A stretch of DNA of 62,650 nt from an uncultured Prevotella sp. (GTDB lineage Bacteria > Bacteroidota > Bacteroidia > Bacteroidales > Bacteroidaceae), in NCBI GenBank assembly GCA_945875635.1, contig CAMCLD010000003.1, positions 1-62,650 of the forward strand, in the 5' to 3' direction. Positions 34,955 through 44,063 of this stretch are shown piece by piece. How positions within the stretch are numbered: the stretch's first letter is position 1; the number at the start of each line of letters is the position of its first letter. The translations under genes were made by a program, and so were the position numbers. The notes below the pieces were generated by a model. That model saw only the letters and a list, made by a program, of their open reading frames with translations. It did not search any database and was not told the DNA's origin.

Positions 34955-35061
34955 CTCAAGTTTACTTTACCCTTCGGACAGTGACCGTTGGTTCGCATGT
35001 CTTCGACATACTGTCAGTCAACTTGTTAACTTTGAGCAAGTTTTAACTTGCAAAAATTGAA
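34955..35061. repeat. Dispersed intergenic hairpin repeat, copy 2
   Basis: Closely matches 29853-29959 over its first 70 bases: TCAAGTTTACTTTACCCTTC, CGGACAGTGACCGTTGGTT, then the hairpin ATGTC-TTC-GACAT and CTGTCAG. It ends in the GAGCAAGTT...AACTTGCAAAAATTGA motif also seen at 10500-10530. It lies between the divergent starts of cstA and the GHL10 gene, within the probable cstA leader. Confidence 0.85.
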
Positions 35062-35125
35062 TCTGTTAATGTTTAGCTCTTTAGATAAACTCGCGATTGT
35101 TGTCATTCCTTCATAACAAACCATG

Positions 35126-35133
35126 CAAAGGTA
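35126..35133 (-). promoter_or_regulatory. -7 element (TACCTTTG), probable cstA promoter
   Basis: Minus-strand TACCTTTG facing cstA. Its transcript would run through the repeat at 34955-35061. Confidence 0.5.
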
Positions 35134-35166
35134 GTAAATATTTTTGGAAATACGGAAAACTTTATT

Positions 35167-35174
35167 TATCTTTG
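35167..35174 (+). promoter_or_regulatory. -7 element (TATCTTTG) of the GHL10 gene
   Basis: Lies 18 bases before the ATG at 35192 and inside the longer open frame that begins at 35144. Confidence 0.65.
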
Positions 35175-35191
35175 TCGAAAATTCGCACATA

Positions 35192-36850
35192 ATGTCATAC
35201 AAATACATATCTTCCATAATAGCATTCTACTTGCTATCATTCCTTTACGTCCCCCAAACGATACAAGCCCAGACTCCGGGCATAACCACATCTCCAAAGC
35301 ACGAGGTAAGAGCCGTCTGGCTTACCACCATAGGTGGTATCGACTGGCCACACTCATACGCAAGGAGTCAGAATGGAATAGCCAAACAACAGCAGGAGCT
35401 GACAGACATTCTAAACAAGCTCAAGAAAGCCAATGTCAACACCGTACTTCTTCAGGCAAGGATAAGGGCAACGACCATCTATCCTTCACGATATGAACCC
35501 TTTGACGGATGCCTCTCGGGCAACCCAGACATCTCTCCAGGCTATGATGCCCTTGCATTCGCCATCGATGAATGTCACAAGAGGGGCATGGAATGCCATG
35601 CATGGGTCGTCACCATACCAATTGGCAAATGGAACGGTGCAGGCTGCAAGGCATTACGCAAGAAGATGCCTGGAGCAATAAAGCGAATTGGAGAAGAAGG
35701 ATATATGAATCCTGAGAATCCAGCCACTGCCACATACCTTGCCGACATGTGTGCTGAAATTACAGACAACTACGACATAGACGGAATACACCTTGACTAT
35801 ATACGCTATCCGGAAACCTGGAACATTACAATTCCACGGCAACAGGCAAGAAACCATATTACAAATATCGTCAAGGCTGTCAACAAGGCAGTAAAGGCAA
35901 GAAAGCCTTGGGTCAAGATGAGCTGCTCACCAGTAGGTAAGTATTCCGACCTCACACGCTATTCCTCCTATGGATGGAATGCATATCAAAAGGTATGTCA
36001 GGACGCACAAGCATGGCTCAGAGACGGACTCATGGACCAGATTTATCCCATGATGTATTTCCGTGGCAATCAGTTCTACCCATTTGCAGACGACTGGGCA
36101 GAGAACTCGTATGGCAGGACCGTAGTGCCTGGACTTGGCATCTATTTCCTTGACCCGAAAGAAGGAAAATGGAAGATTGAGGATGTGACAAGAGAAATGG
36201 AAGTGTCAAGGAACCTGGGCATGGGGCACGCATACTTCAGAAGTCACTTCTTCACAGAGAACAAGCAGGGTATATATGACATTGCAAGCGATTTCATTGA
36301 CAGGCTTCCAGCTTTGGTACCACCAATGACATGGCAAAGCAAAACAAAACCTGAGATTCCTCACGACATGAGAGTGAACTACAACAATGACCATACCTCC
36401 ATAAAATGGCAAGGCTCAGCTCCTTATTATAATCTCTACTCATCAGATACATTCCCTGTTGATACAGATGCTCCCTGCAATCTTGTTGCGCAGAGAATAC
36501 AGACAAATAAAATTATCATAAAAACATCCTCACCACGTTTCTATGCACTAAGGGCGATGGACAGGTACGGGATAGAGAGCGATGCCGTACAGAATTATTC
36601 ATTACCCAAGGCAGAGTCGCTCCTAATTGATAATAATGGCAGGAAGATTGAACTAAAAGACAAGGTAAAGAGTCTTGACACCAAATATGTGAGTATTGAG
36701 ACTGTCCAGGGATGTATTGTGGCAACAAGCAGGATTGTCAACTCATCAATTGACATATCCAATCTTCGGCCTGGCATATACATTATTAGGAGCATTGATA
36801 GGAATGGTGTGTCCCATCGTATAGGGTGTTTTGCTAAAAGAATGTCTTAA
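35192..36850 (+). CDS. Secreted GHL10-family glycosidase-like protein with sorting-type C-terminus
   Basis: A 552-residue secreted protein. The start at MSYKYISSIIAF is chosen because the promoter element lies 18 bases upstream and because it begins a good signal peptide. The (beta/alpha)8 domain reads VRAVWLTTIGGIDWPHSYA, VNTVLLQARIRATTIYPS, GMECHAWVVTIPIG and DIDGIHLDYIRYPE, matching the DUF187/YngK glycosyl hydrolase-like family. Its relatives act on cell-wall or complex glycans, but the substrate is unknown. A beta-domain of fibronectin type follows, and the end (LRPGIYIIRSIDRNG...FAKRMS) resembles a T9SS sorting tail. Confidence 0.88.
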   Translation: MSYKYISSIIAFYLLSFLYVPQTIQAQTPGITTSPKHEVRAVWLTTIGGIDWPHSYARSQNGIAKQQQELTDILNKLKKANVNTVLLQARIRATTIYPSRYEPFDGCLSGNPDISPGYDALAFAIDECHKRGMECHAWVVTIPIGKWNGAGCKALRKKMPGAIKRIGEEGYMNPENPATATYLADMCAEITDNYDIDGIHLDYIRYPETWNITIPRQQARNHITNIVKAVNKAVKARKPWVKMSCSPVGKYSDLTRYSSYGWNAYQKVCQDAQAWLRDGLMDQIYPMMYFRGNQFYPFADDWAENSYGRTVVPGLGIYFLDPKEGKWKIEDVTREMEVSRNLGMGHAYFRSHFFTENKQGIYDIASDFIDRLPALVPPMTWQSKTKPEIPHDMRVNYNNDHTSIKWQGSAPYYNLYSSDTFPVDTDAPCNLVAQRIQTNKIIIKTSSPRFYALRAMDRYGIESDAVQNYSLPKAESLLIDNNGRKIELKDKVKSLDTKYVSIETVQGCIVATSRIVNSSIDISNLRPGIYIIRSIDRNGVSHRIGCFAKRMS

Positions 36851-36893
36851 CTTTCCGAAAGTGCACTGTCTTTTTTATCGATAAGCATAAATT

Positions 36894-37042
36894 CATTGCA
36901 TTGCTCCATGATAAGCATTGCATTGCTCCATGATAAGCATTGCATTGCTCCATGATAAGCATTGCGTTGCTCCATGATAAGCATTGCGTTGCTCCATGAT
37001 AAGCATTGCGTTGAATCATGATAAGCATTGCGTTGAATCATG
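36894..37042. repeat. 22-bp tandem repeat array, 6.8 copies
   Basis: Units begin at 36894, 36916, 36938, 36960, 36982 and 37004, with a partial unit at 37026-37042. The first three read CATTGCATTGCTCCATGATA AG; copies 4-5 have CATTGCG and copies 6-7 also change GCTCC to GAATC, so variants are ordered along the array. It lies 35 bases beyond the 3' end of the SRP RNA gene. There are no spacers, so it is not CRISPR. Confidence 0.95.
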
Positions 37043-37077
37043 CAATCGCAATCTTGGTCTGGAAGAAAATAAAAAAA

Positions 37078-37173
37078 GGGCAAGCTACTCACATCGCACC
37101 GCTACAACCTTCTACCTTTGCTACGTTCCCGTCCTGGAGGATTTGAAGGGAGCTGGTCGTGTAAGACTTGCCC
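37078..37173 (-). ncRNA. ffs: Signal recognition particle RNA (small bacterial type)
   Basis: On the minus strand a 96-base hairpin RNA begins GGGCAAG and ends CTTGCCC. The apical domain IV has the Ffh-binding motif: CCAGG, a short stem ACG, the tetraloop GGAA, CGT, then AGCAA on the other side. That is the arrangement of E. coli 4.5S RNA (CAGG...GGAA...AGCAG). A run of seven T residues follows at 37077-37071 and would end transcription. It pairs functionally with ftsY at 23.3 kb. The Ffh gene is not in the window. Confidence 0.92.
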
Positions 37174-37388
37174 TATATCGTATGACATCATCTTTCACCA
37201 ATGGCTTACTTTAAAAGGAGGACATGGCATGATATCACATAAAAATACTGTCAAAGAACTGCTTCGTCTCTTAAGCGGATGCAAATTTAGCAATAATAGT
37301 CGGAATATCCTTCACATACCATGCTTAATTAGTGTTTTTTAACGTCACTTTTCCCAGCTAACATGCCAAATACCTTGTGTATTTTTGT

Positions 37389-37396
37389 TATCTTTG
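37389..37396 (+). promoter_or_regulatory. -7 element (TATCTTTG) of the addAB unit
   Basis: Lies nine bases before the ATG at 37405 and inside the longer frame starting at 37363, so the shorter start is preferred. Confidence 0.65.
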
Positions 37397-37404
37397 CGAT
37401 TGAT

Positions 37405-40400
37405 ATGCTAAATAAAGACATTACAAAGCCCTTGACCGTATTCAAGGCAAGTGCCGGTTCTGGAAAGACTTTCACTCTGGCTGTCAGATACATCAGTATG
37501 CTCATAGAAGACCCCACATGCTATGAGAGAATTCTTGCTGTCACTTTCACCAACAAGGCAACTGAAGAAATGAAGGTGAGAATATTGAGTGTACTATACG
37601 GAATCGCTAATGGGCTTAGTGACGTCAGAAGCGAGATGGAAGAAATAAAACGGCTGACTGGCAAAGACGAACGGTTCATAATAGACAGAGCCTCCAAGGC
37701 TATGCACGCCATTCTGCACAACTATAGTTTTTTCAGAGTACAGACAATAGACACATTCTTTCAGAGCATATTGCGCAATCTTGCCCACGAGCTTGACCTA
37801 AGTCCCAACCTGCATGTTGACCTCAACGACATACAAGTTGAGGAAATGGCTGTTGAGAAACTCATTGATGCCCTGAGACCTGGGGACAGGATTCTGAAAT
37901 GGCTTCAAGATTTTATAGAGACAAACATAACCGACCAGAAATCATGGAATGTAATCAAAGACATAAAGACTTTTGGTCAGAACATATTCAAGGATTTTTA
38001 CAAGCGACACTCAGAAGAGCTTTCCCATATAGTTACTGACGAGAAGTTTTTCTCCTGGTTTACCCAAGAACTGAGACAACAGAAGAAAGAAGCAACCATG
38101 GCTCTTGCTGACATGGCAAATGAAATGATAGAAATTCTAAAGAGCAATGGTGTTTGTGACTACGAATATATTAACTACGGACGTTCTGGAAGCGTTCTCG
38201 TGTATCTCGAGAAAATAGCTGAGGGAAAGATAAACAATGAAGCCACCCCTGCAAGAGTGGCAAGTTGCATAGAGTCGCCTGACAAATGGGCAAAGAAAAA
38301 GACTGACAAGACAGAACTGCTTGTCTCTATTGCAGAGAAATGTCTCTGTGAGAAACTGAGACAACTCGAAGAAAAACGTCCTGAATTATGGTGTAGATAC
38401 CAGTCTGCCAACCTTGTATTGCAGCACATCAACGAGTTGAGGCTTCTCGATGCCATATCATCAACAGTAGATGAAATAAACAAAGAAGGAAACAGATTCC
38501 TGCTGAGCAACACCCCTACCCTGCTAAACAGTCTGATAGGCGATTCTGACTCCCCATTCATTTTTGAGAAGATAGGGGCACGGTTACAGCACGTCATGAT
38601 TGACGAGTTTCAAGATACAAGCACTACCCAATGGAAGAACTTCAAAGTAATCCTTGACAACTGCATTGCACAGAAAGGTAGTCATTGCCTTATTGTGGGA
38701 GATGTCAAGCAAAGCATATACAGGTGGAGATCAGGAGACTGGAGACTGCTCAACAACATTGAATCTCTGTTTCCCCCAAAGACACTTCATATTGAACCTC
38801 TTAGCGTCAACTATCGTTCAGAGGAAAACATCATACTATTCAATAATGCTTTCTTTAAATATGCTGTAAGACGCACCATAAATGATTTCCCACCTGAACA
38901 GACTACAAGACTATCAGAGTTTGAGAATGCATACAACGAGGAAGGACTTGTGCAGAAAAGCAACAAGAAAAACGGCAAGGGATATGTACGCATAGAACTG
39001 TTCCCATCAGAAAACTATACGGCAAATGTCATGCAGTCGGTATTGGATTCCATTAGGGAATTAAAAGAAAAAGGTGTTGACAACAAGGACATTGCTATCC
39101 TTGTGAGAAAGAACAGCGACATACCAGAGATTGCAGAATATATTGCCACGAATGGAAATGGGCTGTCTTTGGTATCCGACGAGGCATTCCGACTTGATGC
39201 CTCTGACGTAGTAAACGTTATCATAGCAGCACTACGAGTTCTATACACCCCTGACGACCCGCTTACAGTAGCAACGCTGGTAAAACTCTACAACAGTCTG
39301 AAGGGCTATGCCGACCCTCTCGCCTCATGCGTTTTCACTACCGACGGAACCCAGAACATACTTGAAAGAGTAGCTGAAAACAGATTGCTTCCCATTGAAT
39401 TCACCGACAGCATCCTATCGCTATCTACAATGCCTCTTATAGATGTCATTGACAGGATATACACAATACTAAACCTTTCTGACACGAAAGGACAGGAAGC
39501 TTATGTCAATGCCTTCTATGACCAAGTATCATGTTTCATTGACGATTATCTCGATGATGTACCACTCTTTATCGAGGAATGGGACAACACCCTTCATGCC
39601 TCCACAATACAAAGCATCGACTCCGGTGGCATCAGAATACTATCCATCCACAAAAGCAAGGGATTGGAATATGACAACATAATAATACCTTTCTGTGACT
39701 GGGAACTGGAGCACAGGGACATAGTATGGTGCGGAAGAAAGGAAACTCCACCTTATGACAGGCTGCCTATTATTCCCATAGACTATTCACGCAAGGGAAT
39801 GTGCGGCACAATATACGAGGACGACTACATAGAGGAATATCTGCAAAAGACCGTTGACAACATGAACCTTCTCTATGTGGCTTTCACAAGGGCAAAGAAG
39901 AACCTGTTTGTAATAGGTATGCGCACAAAAAGCTCTTCAAAATCCGTAAGGCGAAGCTACATTATTCAAGAGTCTTTGCAAGACTTGACAGAAAGTATCC
40001 CAGACAGTGTCATAACGGGATTAGACGATGAATCGTCATGCCTGACATTCGAATTTGGGAGTATTCATACTAAGAATACCTGCAATACCAAAGTCAAGAC
40101 AGAAGAAAGGAACGTGTTCAAACCCGAACTGGAAATCCATTCTGTTACCATCAATACAAATCCTGTTCCCGTCAACTTCAGACAGAGCAACAAGAGTAGG
40201 GAGTTCGTTATTGACAATGATGCATCTACAGACAAGGATACTTCAAGTTATATAAAGACTGGAAACATACTGCACAATGTATTCTCAAGGATAAGAACAG
40301 TTGAAGACATAGAACCTTGCCTGCAAAGACTTCAGATGGAAGGACTTCTTGACAATGAAGAAACAAACAGGGAAGATATACTTAACCAGATTAAAGTGTC

Positions 40401-40686
40401 ACTATCAAACGAAATGGTAAGAGATTGGTTCTCACCGGGATGGAAACTGTTCAATGAATGCGGAATATTAACAAAAGACGCAAACGGCAACATGAAGGAG
40501 TACAGACCAGACAGGGTCATGTGCAACCAAGACCGGACAATTGTCGTTGATTTCAAGTTCGGAATGCCCCGTCCTGAATATGCAAGCCAAGTATCAAACT
40601 ACATGTCATTGGTAAGACAGATTGGGCACAAGAATGTAAGAGGATATATATGGTACGTCCTACAAGACAAAATAGAAGAGATATGA
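37405..40686 (+). CDS. addA: AddA-like UvrD-type helicase with C-terminal nuclease
   Basis: A 1093-residue superfamily 1A helicase that would process double-strand DNA ends for recombination. The Walker A is ASAGSGKT (15-22), motif Ia follows (ILAVTFTNKATEEMK), and motif II is VMIDEFQDTS (about 398-407). DVKQSIYRWRSGD, SIHKSKGLEYDNIIIP and LLYVAFTRAKKNL are motifs III, V and VI. The C-terminus carries a PD-(D/E)XK nuclease (GNILHNVFSRI, YRPDRVM, VVDFKFG near 1047-1053). The nuclease and the AddB-like partner downstream mark it as AddA type. Start chosen by the promoter element. Confidence 0.9.
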   Translation: MLNKDITKPLTVFKASAGSGKTFTLAVRYISMLIEDPTCYERILAVTFTNKATEEMKVRILSVLYGIANGLSDVRSEMEEIKRLTGKDERFIIDRASKAMHAILHNYSFFRVQTIDTFFQSILRNLAHELDLSPNLHVDLNDIQVEEMAVEKLIDALRPGDRILKWLQDFIETNITDQKSWNVIKDIKTFGQNIFKDFYKRHSEELSHIVTDEKFFSWFTQELRQQKKEATMALADMANEMIEILKSNGVCDYEYINYGRSGSVLVYLEKIAEGKINNEATPARVASCIESPDKWAKKKTDKTELLVSIAEKCLCEKLRQLEEKRPELWCRYQSANLVLQHINELRLLDAISSTVDEINKEGNRFLLSNTPTLLNSLIGDSDSPFIFEKIGARLQHVMIDEFQDTSTTQWKNFKVILDNCIAQKGSHCLIVGDVKQSIYRWRSGDWRLLNNIESLFPPKTLHIEPLSVNYRSEENIILFNNAFFKYAVRRTINDFPPEQTTRLSEFENAYNEEGLVQKSNKKNGKGYVRIELFPSENYTANVMQSVLDSIRELKEKGVDNKDIAILVRKNSDIPEIAEYIATNGNGLSLVSDEAFRLDASDVVNVIIAALRVLYTPDDPLTVATLVKLYNSLKGYADPLASCVFTTDGTQNILERVAENRLLPIEFTDSILSLSTMPLIDVIDRIYTILNLSDTKGQEAYVNAFYDQVSCFIDDYLDDVPLFIEEWDNTLHASTIQSIDSGGIRILSIHKSKGLEYDNIIIPFCDWELEHRDIVWCGRKETPPYDRLPIIPIDYSRKGMCGTIYEDDYIEEYLQKTVDNMNLLYVAFTRAKKNLFVIGMRTKSSSKSVRRSYIIQESLQDLTESIPDSVITGLDDESSCLTFEFGSIHTKNTCNTKVKTEERNVFKPELEIHSVTINTNPVPVNFRQSNKSREFVIDNDASTDKDTSSYIKTGNILHNVFSRIRTVEDIEPCLQRLQMEGLLDNEETNREDILNQIKVSLSNEMVRDWFSPGWKLFNECGILTKDANGNMKEYRPDRVMCNQDRTIVVDFKFGMPRPEYASQVSNYMSLVRQIGHKNVRGYIWYVLQDKIEEI

Positions 40687-43556
40687 AGACATTCCTACAG
40701 CATGTGGCAGAAGACCTGATAAGGAAATATGGCAATGACCTGTCAGGTATAACCGTTGTATTTCCAAACAAAAGGGCATCACTTTTCCTTAATCAGGCTC
40801 TTGTATCACTATCAGAGAATCCTATATGGAGTCCCTCATATCTTACAATAAGCGAATTGTTCAGAATGCATTCCATTTACGAGGATGTTGACCCTATAAA
40901 GGCTGTGTGCGAACTCCATGCCAGCTATATTGCCATAACAGGCAGCAATGAGTCTCTTGACAGATTCTACGGATGGGGGCAAATGTTGCTTGCCGACTTC
41001 GATGACATAGACAAGAACATGGCAGACGCATCACGTGTATTCTCGAATATAAGGGATTTGCACGACTATGACGACCTTTCTTATCTTACAGACGCACAGA
41101 AGGATATTCTCAAACGTTTCTTTGCCAATTTCAATGACAGAGACAGCGAATTGCAAAGAAGATTCCTAAACATCTGGAACAAGCTATACGACATATACAG
41201 TGACTTCCACAAGCGTCTCGACAGTCAGAAACTTGCTTATGAGGGCATGCTCTACCGTGATGCCGTATCACGTCCTGTTGAGACAATGGACAACACTACG
41301 TACGTATTTGTTGGATTCAATGTGCTGCATAAGGTTGAACAGAAAATGTTCGACATCCTCAAGGAATACGGCAGAGCACGGTTCTATTGGGATTTTGACT
41401 TGTTTTATCTCAACAGCAACGAAGCAGGTGAGTACATCAGAAGATACATAGACAAATATCCCAATGAACTTGACAGCGACGACCATGGCATCTATGACTG
41501 CATGGGTAAGACAAAAAATATTACCATAGGCAGTGCGCAGAGTGAGAACATACAGGCAAGGTACGTGACATCATGGCTGACAGAGAACGACAGATGGAAG
41601 GACGGCAACAGGACGGCAATCGTTCTGTGCGACGAAAACCTTCTTCAGACTGTGATACACTCCATATCACAAGAAGTCGCAAGCCTGAATGTCACAACTG
41701 GATTTCCATTGAAACGAACACCTGCAGCATCATTAGTCAACACCCTCCTCACACTTGTCATACAAGGGTATTCTGCACCACGCAAAGGTTTCCGAATGAG
41801 ATACGTCAACAAAGTACTGCGTCATCCTTATGCGAAGTATATTTCAGAAGTGACAATGATGCTATACGACAAACTGAGAACGGACAGATGTTTCTATGTT
41901 TCAAGCAATCATCTTTGCATAGACGAAGGCACGACGATGCTGTTCGGTACCTTAGAGAAAGTTGTTGGCTCTGAAGACAACACTGAATTGGTAAGATGGC
42001 TAATGACCGTAGTCAGGCATATAGCCATGAAGGCAGATTCGGAAGATGCTGACCACCAGTTTTTCCAGGAATCATTGTTCAGGATATACACTGTCCTGTC
42101 AAGACTGGACGGACTAATTGCATCGGGTGACCTCGTCGTGGACAAGCAGACACTGCATCACTTCATAACACAGCATGTCTCAGCTACATCAATACCATTC
42201 CATGGTGAACCAGCAGTAGGTGTACAGATTATGGGTGTATTGGAGACGAGAAATCTTGACTTTGACCATCTGCTAATCCTGTCATGCAATGAAGGCAACA
42301 TGCCAAAGGGTGTCAATGATTCATCGTTCATCCCCCACTCCATTCGCAAGGCATACGGACTGACAACTGTTGACAATAAAGTAGCTGTCTATAGCTATTA
42401 TTTCCACAGGATGATACAAAGATCAAAGGACGTAACCTTCCTGTACAATAGTTCAACGTCGGCTGCACGGACCGGAGAGATGAGCAGGTTCATGCTTCAG
42501 CTTCTTGTTGAAACGAACTCACCCATCAGGAGAATAGCATTGTGCTCCGGACAAGAGATTAATCCACACTCGCCAAAGCCAATTCCATGCAATGAAAAAA
42601 TCAGGAAGCGCCTTGACTCCATCAAGTATCTCTCTCCGACAGCAATCACCACGTTCATGCGATGTCCGCTAATGTTCTTCTACAACTACATAGTAGGCAT
42701 TAAGGAAGATTGCATTATCGATGACGACGACGTAGACAGCAGGATGTTCGGTCTGATATTCCACAATGCAGCCCAGACAATATATGAAGAATACCTGCCA
42801 CAAATAATAACATCTGGCAAGCCTGTGGAAATGTTGCTGAAAGGAAGAAAGGGCATAGAGGAAGCTGTTGACAAAGCAATGGCAGCTGAACTCTTCAACA
42901 GAACACCTGCCAAGACATGGCTTCCAACGCTCAATGGGCTGCAAGTTATCAACCGTGATGTCATTATCAAATATTTACGCAAGCTCCTGAATTTCGACTT
43001 GAAAAACCTGCCTGTCAACATCCTTAACCACGAATGCTCATCATACATGAACATTAATGTAAAGATTGGAGACCGCAAGAGAACCGTCAGCGTAGGAGGA
43101 AGGATTGACAGGCTGGACATTATAGGAATGGGCACACCTGAGATGAGGATGAGGGTCGTAGATTATAAGACTGGTACGAAAGAAGCTGGAAAGATAAAAA
43201 ACATTGACGACCTCTTCAATCCTGACTATATACAGGAAAGACATACAGACTATATGATACAGGCGATGCTGTACAGCTACATTGTGGAAAGAGACAGGAA
43301 ACTTAATCCAGACTCACTTCCTGTCAGTCCGGCCCTGTTGTTCATACAGAAGGCTGGCGGAGAAAACTACTCGCCAATATTGTCAATAGACGGCAAAGAG
43401 ATAAAAGACTTTGCAGAAGAATACGGAGAGGAATTTGAAGAAGGTCTTACAAAAGTCATAGCGTCTATTTTGGAGGGAGAATCTTTCATTCCAAGATGCG
43501 ACAGCAAAAAGGCATCATATTGTCCATACAGGGGCATCTGTGGAGTCTGCCATTGA
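40683..43556 (+). CDS. addB: AddB-like helicase/nuclease subunit
   Basis: A 957-residue partner of the AddA-like helicase. The start at MKTFLQHVAEDLIRKYG overlaps the addA stop as ATGA; the frame is open 11 codons further upstream. A helicase-like fold without an intact Walker A opens with ITVVFPNKRASLFLNQAL. The C-terminal nuclease has a Cys near 661 (RCPLMFFYNYIVG), FGLIFHNAAQ, GGRIDRLD and the motif VVDYKTG near 825. It ends with CDSKKASYCPYRGICGVC, cysteines that together with Cys661 could hold the AddB iron-sulfur cluster. Its last bases face the NUDIX gene 8 bases away. Confidence 0.9.
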   Translation: MKTFLQHVAEDLIRKYGNDLSGITVVFPNKRASLFLNQALVSLSENPIWSPSYLTISELFRMHSIYEDVDPIKAVCELHASYIAITGSNESLDRFYGWGQMLLADFDDIDKNMADASRVFSNIRDLHDYDDLSYLTDAQKDILKRFFANFNDRDSELQRRFLNIWNKLYDIYSDFHKRLDSQKLAYEGMLYRDAVSRPVETMDNTTYVFVGFNVLHKVEQKMFDILKEYGRARFYWDFDLFYLNSNEAGEYIRRYIDKYPNELDSDDHGIYDCMGKTKNITIGSAQSENIQARYVTSWLTENDRWKDGNRTAIVLCDENLLQTVIHSISQEVASLNVTTGFPLKRTPAASLVNTLLTLVIQGYSAPRKGFRMRYVNKVLRHPYAKYISEVTMMLYDKLRTDRCFYVSSNHLCIDEGTTMLFGTLEKVVGSEDNTELVRWLMTVVRHIAMKADSEDADHQFFQESLFRIYTVLSRLDGLIASGDLVVDKQTLHHFITQHVSATSIPFHGEPAVGVQIMGVLETRNLDFDHLLILSCNEGNMPKGVNDSSFIPHSIRKAYGLTTVDNKVAVYSYYFHRMIQRSKDVTFLYNSSTSAARTGEMSRFMLQLLVETNSPIRRIALCSGQEINPHSPKPIPCNEKIRKRLDSIKYLSPTAITTFMRCPLMFFYNYIVGIKEDCIIDDDDVDSRMFGLIFHNAAQTIYEEYLPQIITSGKPVEMLLKGRKGIEEAVDKAMAAELFNRTPAKTWLPTLNGLQVINRDVIIKYLRKLLNFDLKNLPVNILNHECSSYMNINVKIGDRKRTVSVGGRIDRLDIIGMGTPEMRMRVVDYKTGTKEAGKIKNIDDLFNPDYIQERHTDYMIQAMLYSYIVERDRKLNPDSLPVSPALLFIQKAGGENYSPILSIDGKEIKDFAEEYGEEFEEGLTKVIASILEGESFIPRCDSKKASYCPYRGICGVCH

Positions 43557-43563
43557 TTTAACT

Positions 43564-44061
43564 TTATACGAAAAATCTCTGGTACTCACCCTCAAAATTG
43601 GGCGTGAAAACACCTTTGCCAATACAGGCTGCTATATCTTCCTTCGACCAGAAGCGACCTCCGTCAAGTTCTTCTGCACTGGGATTTATCACTCCATCGT
43701 ATATTGTCCGAAAAACATAAACAAGCTCTCTTTCAATATTACTTTCAAACACATATCTGCCAAGATATTCTGCCTTTATGCCTGTAATGCCGATTTCCTC
43801 CTCAACTTCCCTTTCAAGAGCCCGAGACACACTCTCACCGTAAGCCACATGCCCTCCTGTAGCCGTATCCCATTTGCCTGGTTGTACATCTTTCCATTCA
43901 GGGCGTTTCTGCAAGTAAAGTTCACCTTTTGAGTTGAACACATGCAGATGCACCACAGGATGCAGTACCTTGCATCCGTTGTGCGCATCTCCTCTTGATA
44001 TGCAACCTAATGTATTTCCATTCTCATCCGTTACAGGAAACAGTTCTTTCTTGTTGTCCAT
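43564..44061 (-). CDS. NUDIX hydrolase (isopentenyl-diphosphate isomerase-like subgroup)
   Basis: A 165-residue hydrolase with a complete Nudix box: GGHVAYGESVSRALEREVEE EIGI, giving the GX5EX7REUXEEXGU signature around residues 70-92. The opening (ELFPVTDENGNTLGCISRGD, then HPVVHLHVFNSKGELYLQKR) is typical of the YfcD group, whose exact substrates are uncertain. It follows ispE on the same strand by 2 bases. That could link it to isoprenoid metabolism, but the substrate is not shown by sequence. Confidence 0.9.
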   Translation of the reverse strand: MDNKKELFPVTDENGNTLGCISRGDAHNGCKVLHPVVHLHVFNSKGELYLQKRPEWKDVQPGKWDTATGGHVAYGESVSRALEREVEEEIGITGIKAEYLGRYVFESNIERELVYVFRTIYDGVINPSAEELDGGRFWSKEDIAACIGKGVFTPNFEGEYQRFFV

Positions 44062-44063
44062 TC

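Noticed and set aside
36894..37042. Possible CRISPR array
   Set aside because: Units are contiguous with no unique spacers, and no cas genes are near.
36834..37092. Minus-strand frames encoding repeated LIMEQ/NAYHG/QCLSWSNA units
   Set aside because: The 22-bp unit is not a multiple of three and happens to be open in several frames; the repeated peptide is a by-product of the tandem array.
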